Origin: SCUN01 sp964355365
GTDB lineage: Bacteria > Acidobacteriota > Vicinamibacteria > Vicinamibacterales > SCN-69-37
DNA length: 16,820 nucleotides
Direction: 5' to 3'
Assembly (NCBI GenBank): GCA_964355365.1
Contig: CAYHEX010000055.1
Coordinates: 1 to 16,820, forward strand
Position numbers and translations under genes: made by a program. A model generated the notes under the pieces. It had not been told where the DNA came from and searched no databases. It was given only the letters and a program-made list of their open reading frames with translations. Positions 7,196 through 14,569 of the stretch are shown one piece after another (the stretch's first letter is position 1; the number at the start of each line of letters is the position of its first letter).

Positions 7196-8071
7196 ATGAG
7201 CAGCGGACTCGTCTTCAACATCCAGCGTTTCTCCCTTCACGACGGCCCAGGCCTGCGCAGCACCGTGTTCATGAAAGGCTGCCCGCTCCATTGCGAGTGG
7301 TGCCACAACCCCGAAAGCCAGTCGCCTCAACAGGAATTTGTGCGCATGCGCAATCGGTGCATGCACTGCGAGCGCTGCAGCGAGGACGAACTCGCCAACC
7401 CCGTCGTGAGCGGCCGCGGCATGGACGACGTCGAGCTCTGCCCCACCGGCGCGCTCCAGGCCGTGGGACAGACGATGACGCCGACGGAACTGGTCGAGAC
7501 GCTGCTGCGGGACCGCATCTTCTTCGACGAGTCGCACGGCGGCGTGACGTTCTCCGGAGGCGAACCGCTGCAGCAGGCCGCGTTCGTCACCGAGTGCCTG
7601 CGTCGCCTACAGGCCGAAGGCGTGCACACGGCGCTCGACACCTGCGGCTTCGCGAAGTGGGCCGATCTGAGAGACGCGGCGGCGCATGCCTCACTCGTGC
7701 TTTACGACGTGAAGCTGATGGACGACGCCCGCCACAAGGCGGTGACGAGCGTGTCGAACCAGCTGATCCTGAGCAACCTCCAGGCCCTCACCGCGGTCCA
7801 CAGCAACATCTGGATCCGCATTCCGGTCATTCCCGGCGTGAATGACGACGAGGAGAACCTGGCCGCGACGGCGGCATTCCTGCAGCCGCTGCCGGGAATC
7901 CGGCAGGTGGATTTACTTCCCTATCACGCGACCGGCGAGGCAAAATTTGCAAGAGTCGGCAAAGACTACGCGCTCTCCGGCACCTCGTCGCCGGACCGCG
8001 CACGGCTCGACACTCTGGCGGCGCACTTTCGCGCCAGAGGCCTGACCGCGAATATCGGAGGCCACGCATGA
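7196..8071 (+). CDS. Glycyl radical enzyme activating protein (radical SAM)
   Basis: This 291-residue radical-SAM enzyme uses S-adenosylmethionine and a [4Fe-4S] cluster to place the glycyl radical on the enzyme encoded next. The signature GCPLHCEWCHNPE gives C29, C33 and C36. The SAM-binding GGEP motif is FSGGEPLQQ (residues 119-127), and later motifs (DTCGFA, LVLYDVKLMD, RIPVIPGVNDDEENL, VDLLPYHATG) are typical of PFL activases. A cysteine-bearing insert follows the first cluster (C55, C58, C61 and C82 in LCPTGA). It has only four cysteines, enough for one auxiliary cluster, where many activases of non-PFL enzymes carry two. Its stop overlaps the next start by 4 bases (ATGA), so the two proteins should be made together. 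Confidence 0.95.
   Translation: MSSGLVFNIQRFSLHDGPGLRSTVFMKGCPLHCEWCHNPESQSPQQEFVRMRNRCMHCERCSEDELANPVVSGRGMDDVELCPTGALQAVGQTMTPTELVETLLRDRIFFDESHGGVTFSGGEPLQQAAFVTECLRRLQAEGVHTALDTCGFAKWADLRDAAAHASLVLYDVKLMDDARHKAVTSVSNQLILSNLQALTAVHSNIWIRIPVIPGVNDDEENLAATAAFLQPLPGIRQVDLLPYHATGEAKFARVGKDYALSGTSSPDRARLDTLAAHFRARGLTANIGGHA
8056..8061 (+). promoter_or_regulatory. Ribosome binding site of the glycyl radical enzyme gene
   Basis: CGGAGG lies 6 bases before the ATG at 8068, inside the end of the activase gene. It supports this start and strong independent translation despite the 4-base overlap. Confidence 0.7.
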
Positions 8072-10449
8072 CGCCACGCACTGCCCGCACCACTGCCCGC
8101 ACCGAACGCCTGCGCCGCGACAGCCTCGACGCGATCCCCTCGCTCAGCCCCGAACGCGCGCGCATCACGACCGCGTTTTACAAAGCGAATCTGGGCCGCT
8201 ACAGCACGCCGGTGCTGCGCGCGATGAACTTCTACGCGATCTGCGACCAGAAGACGTTGTGGATGGGCGACGAGGAGGTGATCGTCGGCGAACGCGGCCC
8301 GAAGCCGAAGGCCGTGCCGACGTACCCGGAACTCACGTGCCACAGCGCGGAGGACCTGCGGATTCTCGACTCGCGTCCGAAGACCAGCTACAAGGTCGAC
8401 GCGGCGATGATCGCGGAATACGAGCGCGAGATCATTCCCTACTGGCAGGGCCGCTCGCTGCGCGACCAGATGTTCCTCGAACTGCCGCAGGAATGGCACG
8501 ACACGTACGCGGCCGGTTGCTTCACCGAGTTCATGGAACAGCGCGCGCCGGGCCATACGGTCGGCGACGGCAAGCTGTACCGCAAGGGCATGCTCGACTT
8601 CCAGGCCGACATCGCCGCCGTGAACGCGACGCTCGACTTCGAGAACGACCCCGCGGCGCTCGACAAACGCGAGCAACTGCGCGCGATGTCGATCGCGTGT
8701 GACGCGGTGATGCGCTTTGCCGCGCGCCACGCGGAACTCGCCGACACGGCGGCGTACGCGACGGCCGATCCGGTTCGCCGCGCCGAGCTACTGAAGATCC
8801 GCGACGCCTGCCGCCACGTGCCGGCTCACGCGCCGCGCAACTTCCACGAGGCGCTGCAGGCCTACTGGTTCAGCCACCTGGCCGTGATCACGGAACTGAA
8901 CGGCTGGGACGCGTTCAGCCCGGGCCACCTCGATCAGCACCTCTGGCCCTTCTACCAGCAGGGCCTCGCCGACGGCACGCTGACGCGCGAGTCGGCGAAA
9001 GAACTGCTCGAGTGCTTCTTCGTGAAGTTCAACAACCACACGGCGCCGCCCAAAGTGGGCGTGACGGCGGCCGAAAGCGGCACCTACACGGACTTCGCGA
9101 ACATCAACCTCGCGGGCCTGCTGCGCGACGGCAGTGACGGGTCGAACGAGGTGACGCATCTCCTGCTCGACGTGATCGACGAGATGCACCTGCTCCAGCC
9201 GAGCAGCAACATGCAAATCTCGCGCAAAACTCCTGACGTCGTCGTCAAGCACGCACTGAAAGTCATCCGCAACGGCTACGGCTTCCCGTCGCTGTTCAAC
9301 GCCGACGCGGTCGTCGAGGAACAGCTGCGCCAGGGCAAGACGCCGGAAGACGCGCGCGAAGGCGGCTGCTCCGGCTGCGTGGAGGTGGGCGCGTTCGGCA
9401 AGGAGGCCTACATCCTCACGGGCTACTTCAACCTGATGAAGATGCTCGAGCTCGCGCTGCACGACGGCTTCGATGCGCGCACGGGCAAGTACATCGGCGC
9501 GCGCACGGGCGACGTGTCGACGATCACGACCTATGACCAGCTCTTCGCGGCATTCGAGGCGCAGGTCCGTCACATGCTCGACATCAAGATCCGCGGCAAT
9601 CAACTGATCGAGCGCACGTACGCGACGCGCATGCCGCACACGTTCCTGTCGGTGATCACCGACGACTGCATCGCGAAGGGCCAGGACTACAACGCCGGCG
9701 GCGCGCGCTACAACAACACGTTCATCCAGGCGGTCGGCATCGGCAGCATCACCGACAGCCTCTCGGCGCTGAAGGAAGTGGTCTTCGACAAGGGCGACGT
9801 CCCGCTCGCGCGTTTCGTGGAAATCCTCGACGCCGACTTCACCGGGCACGAACCGCTGCGCCAGCGCCTCACGCACAAGACGCACAAGTACGGCAATGAC
9901 GATCCGCAGGCGGATGCGCTGATGACGCAGACGTTCAACATGCTGTTCGCTGCGATCGATGGGCGGCCGAACACCAAGGGCGGTGCCTACCGACTCGAGA
10001 TGCTGCCGACCACGTGTCACGTGTATTTCGGCGAGGTGTGCCTCGCGTCAGCGGATGGCCGCGGCGAAGGCCAGCCGGTGTCTGAAGGCATCAGCCCCGT
10101 GCAGGGCGCCGATCGACTGGGCCCGACGGCCGTGCTCAAGTCCGCGTCGAAGATGGACCACATCAAGACCGGCGGCACGCTGCTGAACATGAAGTTCACG
10201 CCGAGCGTGCTCGAAGGCGAGGCCGGCATCGACAGCCTCCACAGCCTCGTGCGGTCGTACTTCAAGCTCGACGGCCACCACATGCAGTTCAACGTGGTCA
10301 CGGTAGAGACGCTGAAGAAGGCCAAGGCCGCGCCTGCGGAATATCGCGACCTGATCGTGCGCGTGGCGGGATACAGCGACTACTTCTGCGATCTGTCGGA
10401 AGCGCTGCAGGACGAGATCATCCACCGGACCGAGCACACGCAGTTCTGA
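8068..10449 (+). CDS. Glycyl radical enzyme, PFL family, arylacetate-decarboxylase-like; substrate unknown
   Basis: This is a 793-residue, full-length glycyl radical enzyme. The glycyl loop near the C-terminus reads LIVRVAGYSDYF, with G768 as radical site. The active-site cysteine is C437 in GCSGCVEVGAFGKEAYILTG, with E439 as the likely partner acid. PFL has two adjacent cysteines here, and diol and choline lyases have GCVEP. The CVExGxFGKEAY form, with LPTTCHVYFGE at 646-656, resembles from memory 4-hydroxyphenylacetate decarboxylase HpdB and related arylacetate decarboxylases. Against this, HpdB is about 100 residues longer and needs a small subunit, not seen here. The length and 331-residue Cys-Gly spacing also fit hydroxyproline or diol dehydratases. 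It is certain as a glycyl radical enzyme; the substrate is open. The enzyme is oxygen-sensitive by mechanism, so it should act under anoxia. Confidence 0.95.
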   Translation: MTPRTARTTARTERLRRDSLDAIPSLSPERARITTAFYKANLGRYSTPVLRAMNFYAICDQKTLWMGDEEVIVGERGPKPKAVPTYPELTCHSAEDLRILDSRPKTSYKVDAAMIAEYEREIIPYWQGRSLRDQMFLELPQEWHDTYAAGCFTEFMEQRAPGHTVGDGKLYRKGMLDFQADIAAVNATLDFENDPAALDKREQLRAMSIACDAVMRFAARHAELADTAAYATADPVRRAELLKIRDACRHVPAHAPRNFHEALQAYWFSHLAVITELNGWDAFSPGHLDQHLWPFYQQGLADGTLTRESAKELLECFFVKFNNHTAPPKVGVTAAESGTYTDFANINLAGLLRDGSDGSNEVTHLLLDVIDEMHLLQPSSNMQISRKTPDVVVKHALKVIRNGYGFPSLFNADAVVEEQLRQGKTPEDAREGGCSGCVEVGAFGKEAYILTGYFNLMKMLELALHDGFDARTGKYIGARTGDVSTITTYDQLFAAFEAQVRHMLDIKIRGNQLIERTYATRMPHTFLSVITDDCIAKGQDYNAGGARYNNTFIQAVGIGSITDSLSALKEVVFDKGDVPLARFVEILDADFTGHEPLRQRLTHKTHKYGNDDPQADALMTQTFNMLFAAIDGRPNTKGGAYRLEMLPTTCHVYFGEVCLASADGRGEGQPVSEGISPVQGADRLGPTAVLKSASKMDHIKTGGTLLNMKFTPSVLEGEAGIDSLHSLVRSYFKLDGHHMQFNVVTVETLKKAKAAPAEYRDLIVRVAGYSDYFCDLSEALQDEIIHRTEHTQF

Positions 10450-10472
10450 GGGACTCGACGCGGGAAAAGACA

Positions 10473-10510
10473 CGGGGCGCGCGACTCATGATCGCGCGCC
10501 CCGATTTTCT
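10473..10510. terminator. Strong intrinsic terminator, probably bidirectional
   Basis: A perfect 12-base stem, CGGGGCGCGCGA (10473-10484) against TCGCGCGCCCCG (10492-10503), closes a 7-base loop. On the plus strand ATTTTCT follows; on the minus strand TGTCTTTT follows. It lies between the convergent glycyl radical enzyme gene and the small exported protein gene and can serve both. Confidence 0.88.
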
Positions 10511-10527
10511 ACCCGAGCCCCCCCGCG

Positions 10528-10908
10528 CTACTTGATGATCGCGGTCGGATGCTTGCCTTCGTACTTCAGCGTGATCTCATTGGCCTTGCAGAGATCGAGC
10601 TTGGTCCATTCAATCGAGTCTTCCTCAGAATCGACGACCTTCAAATCCCACAAGCAGGTCGTTTCTTTGCGGGAAAACTCGATGTCCACGCTCTCGCCGT
10701 TCTTCAGGACATCTTTGCCCATCACGTCCTCGCCCCACTCGTCGTCGTCGCTCGGCGACACGTAGACCTCGTCGATCGTCAATCCGGTCTTGTTGACCAG
10801 GCTGAAATCGAGCTTGCGGTTCTGCGCCGCGTGCAATGTGACGGTGGCGAACACGACGACGGCCAGACCGGCCGCAGCCAAAGCTGCCTTGATCATTTTT
10901 GTTTTCAT
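10528..10908 (-). CDS. Small exported protein of unknown function
   Basis: This 126-residue protein has a signal peptide (MKTKMIKAALAAAGLAVVVF..., probable cut after LHA). The mature part of about 100 residues looks like a single beta-sandwich: FSLVNKTGLTIDEVYVSPSD, WGEDVMGKDVLKNGESVDI and CLWDLKVVD. It has two cysteines (C85, C107) that could pair. From memory, a widespread family of small secreted proteins with this motif order exists, and members are sometimes mislabelled argininosuccinate lyase; nothing here resembles that enzyme. ATG 10908 is chosen over the GTG at 10923 because it places the Lys residues directly before the hydrophobic core, although GGAG lies only one base from it. The ATG at 10896 is another option. 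Confidence 0.82.
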   Translation of the reverse strand: MKTKMIKAALAAAGLAVVVFATVTLHAAQNRKLDFSLVNKTGLTIDEVYVSPSDDDEWGEDVMGKDVLKNGESVDIEFSRKETTCLWDLKVVDSEEDSIEWTKLDLCKANEITLKYEGKHPTAIIK

Positions 10909-10954
10909 ACTCCAGTAGACCACATCTCGACCGGTTTTCGATCACACTGGAGGG

Positions 10955-11803
10955 GTGACAACCATTCTGGCGTGCCCGGTCTGTGGCGAAGCACTGACAC
11001 TCGATCCGGCCGCCGCGGTCTGCCCGAAGAAACACACCTTCGATCGCGCGCGCAGCGGCTACCTGAACCTGCTGCTCTCCAACAAGAAGCAGTCGGCCGA
11101 GCCGGGCGACAGCCCGGCGATGCTGCAGAGCCGCCGCGCGTTCCTGCAAGGCGGCTACTACGATCAGATGGCCGAAGCGGCGGCGACGGCCGTGGCGACC
11201 GCGATGGCGGGCCGCGCACCTGCACATGTCGCCGATCTCGGATGTGGCGAAGGCTTCTTCACCGCGCGGACGCGCACCGCGCTCGCGGCGGCGATCGATC
11301 CGGGGCCGGTGTGCTACGGCGTCGACATCTCACGCCCGGGCGTGAAGATGGCGGCCAGCTACGGCAAGGACATTCACTGGGTGGTGGCGAGCCTCCATCG
11401 CAGTCCGTTCCTGCCGCAGTCGCTCGACGCCGCCCTCAGCATCTTCGCGCCGATCGACACCGCCGACGTGCGCCGCGTCATTCGCGACGATGGCGTCCTC
11501 GTGACGGTGACGCCGGGCCCCGACCATCTCGACGCCCTGCGCATCATCATCTACACATCCGTGAAGCCGCATCCGCACACACCGGCGCTGATGACGGGCG
11601 ATACGCTGTTTGCCCACACATCCGCCACACGCGTGCGCTACACGATCGCGTTGGAGTCGCAGGCGCAGATCATGCATCTGCTGGCCATGACGCCGTACTA
11701 CTGGCATATCAGCCGCGAGACCAAAGCGGCGATCGAGGAACTGAAGCGGTTGGAACTGACCGTTGACGCGTACGTGAACGTGTTCCGTCCACTGCCGCGC
11801 TGA
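10955..11803 (+). CDS. rlmA: RlmA-type 23S rRNA (guanine-N1)-methyltransferase
   Basis: This 282-residue SAM-dependent methyltransferase has the RlmA layout. An N-terminal zinc site, C7-PV-C10 with C23 and H27 (CPKKH), is followed by the family phrase YLNLLLSNKKQSAEPGDS and MLQSRRAFLQGGYY. The SAM-binding motif I is VADLGCGEGFF (92-102), followed by YGVDIS (motif II), FAPID and VTVTPGPDHL. RlmA proteins methylate N1 of a guanine in helix 35 of 23S rRNA (G745 in E. coli, G748 in the tylosin-resistance homologue TlrB). Which base this one modifies cannot be read here. The start is a GTG; GGAGG abuts it too closely to be an ideal ribosome site, but no better start precedes the zinc site. It diverges from the small exported gene across 46 bases. 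Confidence 0.9.
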   Translation: MTTILACPVCGEALTLDPAAAVCPKKHTFDRARSGYLNLLLSNKKQSAEPGDSPAMLQSRRAFLQGGYYDQMAEAAATAVATAMAGRAPAHVADLGCGEGFFTARTRTALAAAIDPGPVCYGVDISRPGVKMAASYGKDIHWVVASLHRSPFLPQSLDAALSIFAPIDTADVRRVIRDDGVLVTVTPGPDHLDALRIIIYTSVKPHPHTPALMTGDTLFAHTSATRVRYTIALESQAQIMHLLAMTPYYWHISRETKAAIEELKRLELTVDAYVNVFRPLPR

Positions 11804-11812
11804 GCCGCGAGG

Positions 11813-12343
11813 CTACCGGGCGCCGGCGGCGGCGATCATCGCGCCGAAGGCCTGATCGGTATGTGGCCCGTGATGCAGCCAGAGCACGTGCCCATCCTGA
11901 CCCAGCAGCGCCAGATAGGCATCGTCTTCAGCCGATTTCGAGAAACCCATCAGCAACTTCCAGCGGTCGACGTTACCCCAGACGGTGATGACGTTCTCGT
12001 GGAGTGCCTTCGGCGTGCCGCTGCGCATGCCACGGTCGATGAAGAACTTCCCCATGCGCGCCATGCCGCCAAGCACCGGCACCTCGAAGAATGTGGCCAA
12101 CTCGCGCGCGGCGAACGCCTTGCGCACCGGTTCTGACCACGCTTCAACAACGAACCGCGACTGATAGGTGAAGCCCATCATGACGAGCGCCACTTTGCCC
12201 TGCGCCGCGTCGGGAAGAATCGCCTTCCGGCCAGTGAGGAACTCGCCTTCGAGTCGGGGGAACACGTCCCCGACCCGAAGGCGAGATACGGGCGTCGACT
12301 GCGCGGCTACCACGGTGGCGACCGCCATCAGACACATCAGCAC
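11813..12343 (-). CDS. Exported thioredoxin-fold-like (ATP10-like) protein
   Basis: This 176-residue protein begins with a short hydrophobic segment ending in AAQ, probably a signal peptide. A GTG two codons upstream may be the true start. The body (VGDVFPRLEGEFLTGRKAIL, KVALVMMGFTYQSRFVVEAW, and LLGQDGHVLWLHHGPHTDQA near the end) follows the order of a redoxin or thioredoxin fold. The basic SxxxxEAW region and closing GxVLWxxxG resemble the ATP10 assembly-factor family. There is no CxxC motif and no cysteine where thioredoxins are active, so disulfide chemistry is unlikely. It lies 34 bases after the lectin-like gene and is probably the last gene of the minus-strand unit. It ends 9 bases from the end of rlmA, which converges on it. 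Confidence 0.8.
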   Translation of the reverse strand: MLMCLMAVATVVAAQSTPVSRLRVGDVFPRLEGEFLTGRKAILPDAAQGKVALVMMGFTYQSRFVVEAWSEPVRKAFAARELATFFEVPVLGGMARMGKFFIDRGMRSGTPKALHENVITVWGNVDRWKLLMGFSKSAEDDAYLALLGQDGHVLWLHHGPHTDQAFGAMIAAAGAR

Positions 12344-12377
12344 GACCGCGCGATGAAGCCGCGCGCGGAGTCGGCCG

Positions 12378-13217
12378 TCAGCGCCGATTGTCGATCCTCA
12401 CGCGGAACTCCCCGCGGTTGTCCTGGCACGGATTGTCGTTAATGCCGATCCAGAGTTCGCCCGACGCCGGCATGCTGAGCGCCTGAGTCTGGTTGCCGAT
12501 GCCAAAGGGCTGGCGATTGTCGATGCGCCCGATGAGCGCGCCCAGCAGGCTATCCGGAATGGGGGCAACCCTCGCGGTGCGGCCGATCTTGGAACCGGCG
12601 GGCCCCGCCACGTCCTTTGGATCGCCACTCAGCAGAACCTCGCCCGTCGCATTGAAGGCCACCTGGTCCCCGGCCCTCACGCGGATGCCGGTGGCCACCC
12701 AGCACTCGACTGCAGGAATCGTGACGGTCTGTCCCTGGCCCTGCCCTTGGCCCTGGCCCTGGCCCTGGCCTGTCCCGCCCTGAGCCGGGGGAGCGGGCAT
12801 GCCGTTCCATTTCCCCAGGAAGATGCGCGCAACTTCATTGGAGCCAAAATCCTGATTCCCGTTCGGCGTGCGGACCGTGAGGCGCAACGGGTCGGTGCCG
12901 CCGATGTCGATCAGACGGCCGTTGACGAGGTCGCCGTTGCGCATGGCAATGAACGGGCCGCCGTCCTGCATCAGCTTGAGTTCGGCGGCCGGAATCGCGC
13001 TGCCGGCAAAATCGATGAACGCCACCTCATCGGTCGCAAGCGTTTCGGTGCCCTTCGCTGAGCGGATCGTGAAGCCAACACCGCCGAGATCGATCAGTTC
13101 CGTCTGCAGACGATCGCCGTTGCGCAGCGTCAGCGTGGCGCGAGGCGCGGCGAACGCGGCAATAGCAACGGCCGCGCACAGGAACAACACCGAGGTGGAA
13201 AGCGAACGTCGAATCAT
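12378..13217 (-). CDS. Secreted protein with duplicated N-terminal module and PA-IL lectin-like C-terminus
   Basis: This 279-residue protein has a signal peptide (MIRRSLSTSVLFLCAAVAIA). Two similar modules of about 45 residues follow (from ATLTLRNGDRLQTELIDLGG and from FIAMRNGDLVNGRLIDIGG), joined by a (Gly-Gln)7 linker to a domain of about 115 residues. That domain starts at VTIPAVECWVATGIRVRAGD and ends with LWIGINDNPCQDNRGEFRVR. The GALIGRI and NDN...DNRGEF phrases match the LecA/PA-IL galactose lectin fold, whose calcium ligands come from that last loop; sugar binding is possible but unproven. ATG 13217 is chosen over TTG 13223 because AAGGAG (13225-13230) sits 7 bases before it. It starts 21 bases after the pyrophosphatase stop, so co-transcription is likely. 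Confidence 0.87.
   Translation of the reverse strand: MIRRSLSTSVLFLCAAVAIAAFAAPRATLTLRNGDRLQTELIDLGGVGFTIRSAKGTETLATDEVAFIDFAGSAIPAAELKLMQDGGPFIAMRNGDLVNGRLIDIGGTDPLRLTVRTPNGNQDFGSNEVARIFLGKWNGMPAPPAQGGTGQGQGQGQGQGQGQTVTIPAVECWVATGIRVRAGDQVAFNATGEVLLSGDPKDVAGPAGSKIGRTARVAPIPDSLLGALIGRIDNRQPFGIGNQTQALSMPASGELWIGINDNPCQDNRGEFRVRIDNRR
12729..12770. repeat. Hexanucleotide tandem repeat encoding (Gly-Gln)7
   Basis: Seven 6-base units, mostly GGCCAG on the minus strand with three variant units, encode the Gly-Gln linker of the lectin-like protein. Loss or gain of units would keep the frame and only change linker length. Confidence 0.9.
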
Positions 13218-13238
13218 GGTCAATCTCCTTGTGAATGA

Positions 13239-13907
13239 TCAGGCTAGCGCATCCGCCAGCTGTTTTTGAAGTGCGCCGAATTTCTCCGAGTAGTCTTCCT
13301 GCGCACGCGTGATAACCAGGTGCGCTTCCTCACGCCCGAAGACGTGGGTAATCTCGATCGGCTTGGTCGTCGCCCCCGGCGCGAGCTTGTACGTCTCGAA
13401 GTAGTGCACGAGCCGATTGACGACCGCTTTCGGAATGAAGTCGAGGTCGGTCCAACCGCCGTACAGGCCGTCGCCCTCGAGGACCGCGATGATCTTGTCA
13501 TCGGCTTCATTGCCGTCGAGCATGCGGATCCCGCCGATCGGACGAGCTTGCAGCAGGATATCGCTGTGCGTGATGGGTGTCTGTGTCAGAACGCACACGT
13601 CGAGCGGATCGCCGTCGCCCATCAGGCCGGTGCGATGCGTCCGCTCAGCCGACAGCGCGCCGACGCGCGCGCCGCAGTAGGTCTGCGGCAGGAAGCCATA
13701 CGGCGCGGGACAGATATTGGAGTAGAGCTGCGGCCGGTCGACCTTGAGGTAGCCCGTGGGCTTGTCGATCTCGTATTTCACACGGTCCGTGGGCACGATC
13801 TCGATGAAGCAGGTCACCACCTCAGGCGCGCGTGAGCCGATCGGCACACCGTGCCAGGGATGGCTGCGGAACAGAAGGCCGAGGAGTTTGCCGGGATCGT
13901 CGATCAT
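13239..13907 (-). CDS. ppa: Inorganic pyrophosphatase, family I
   Basis: This 222-residue soluble pyrophosphatase hydrolyses PPi to two phosphates with magnesium. The family signature is GDGDPLDVCVLT, with D98, D100 and D103, and further metal ligands are D131 and D136 in LDGNEADDKI. Substrate-binding phrases KYEIDKPTGYLKVDR and CPAPYGFLPQTYCG are intact. It is longer than the usual bacterial enzyme of about 175 residues because of an N-terminal extension (about 30 residues, HPWHGVPIGSRAPEVVTCFI) and a longer C-terminal helix. The ATG (13905-13907) overlaps the HypB stop by 4 bases and is preceded by GAGG; frame to the left of it is only the HypB shadow. Confidence 0.95.
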   Translation of the reverse strand: MIDDPGKLLGLLFRSHPWHGVPIGSRAPEVVTCFIEIVPTDRVKYEIDKPTGYLKVDRPQLYSNICPAPYGFLPQTYCGARVGALSAERTHRTGLMGDGDPLDVCVLTQTPITHSDILLQARPIGGIRMLDGNEADDKIIAVLEGDGLYGGWTDLDFIPKAVVNRLVHYFETYKLAPGATTKPIEITHVFGREEAHLVITRAQEDYSEKFGALQKQLADALA

Positions 13908-14569
13908 GCCTCTATCTTGCCACCGGACAGGTGTCGCGCCAGCCAATCGCTCCATTCGGGGACCCCGGCGTTCGTGGTGCACGATGTTTCGAAGACGGCC
14001 AGCGACGGATTGACCTGCAGCGCGTTCGCCTGCATGGCCTTCAGGTCGACTCGCCCGAACGGCAGCAGATCGGTTTTGTTGATCACCAGCGCCGATGCGG
14101 CGCGCATCGCCTCCGGGTAGCGGAGCGGCTGCCCCTCCCCTTCGGCCGTGCTGAGGACGACCACGCGGAGGTGCTCGCCGAGATCCACACCCACCGGGCA
14201 CCGCAGGTTGTCGACGTTCTCGATGATCAGCAGGTCCAGCGACTCGAGGTCCAGCTTGTCGAGCGCGCGCTCCACGAGCTTGGCGTCCAGATGACAGCCG
14301 CCGTCCATGAGGATGCGGACTACAGGCAGGTCGTAGCGAGCCAGCCGGCGCGCGTCGAAATCCGTCTGCGCGTCGCCGGCGATGATCCCGATCCGCACCC
14401 GCGGCTGCAGCAACTCGATGGTGCGCTCGAGCAGGCTGGTCTTGCCGGCGGCCGGCGCGCTCAGCACGTTCACGGCAAACAGGCGCGCCTCGTTGAGCCG
14501 CGCGCGGTTGTCGTCGGCAATCAGATCGTTGTTGGCCTTGACGTGTCGCTCGATGGTGAAGATCGTCAT
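13904..14569 (-). CDS. hypB: HypB-type nickel-inserting GTPase
   Basis: This 221-residue SIMIBI-class GTPase is of the HypB family, which delivers nickel during [NiFe]-hydrogenase maturation. It has the nickel/zinc site residues C92-H93 (GGCHLDAK) and C124 (ENVDNLRCPVGVDLGEH), the switch phrase GDAQTDFDARR, LSTAEGEGQPLRYPEAM and the guanine-specificity motif NKTD (164-167). The P-loop is SAPAAGKTS (37-45), where HypB usually has PGSGKT, so two residues are changed but the GKT core remains. It lacks the Cys-rich N-terminus and His-rich stretch of some HypB proteins. No hydrogenase or other hyp gene lies in the window. The gene overlaps both neighbours by 4 bases (ATGA). Confidence 0.92.
   Translation of the reverse strand: MTIFTIERHVKANNDLIADDNRARLNEARLFAVNVLSAPAAGKTSLLERTIELLQPRVRIGIIAGDAQTDFDARRLARYDLPVVRILMDGGCHLDAKLVERALDKLDLESLDLLIIENVDNLRCPVGVDLGEHLRVVVLSTAEGEGQPLRYPEAMRAASALVINKTDLLPFGRVDLKAMQANALQVNPSLAVFETSCTTNAGVPEWSDWLARHLSGGKIEA

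Noticed and set aside
7124..7537. Upstream extension of the DUF11-like gene to 7537
   Set aside because: It is antisense to the well-supported activase gene, and a signal peptide begins at the GTG at 7123.
8788..10020. Open frame of 410 codons antisense to the glycyl radical enzyme
   Set aside because: Low-complexity Arg/Val/Ala/His-rich product with no motifs; it mirrors strong third-position GC bias of the sense gene.
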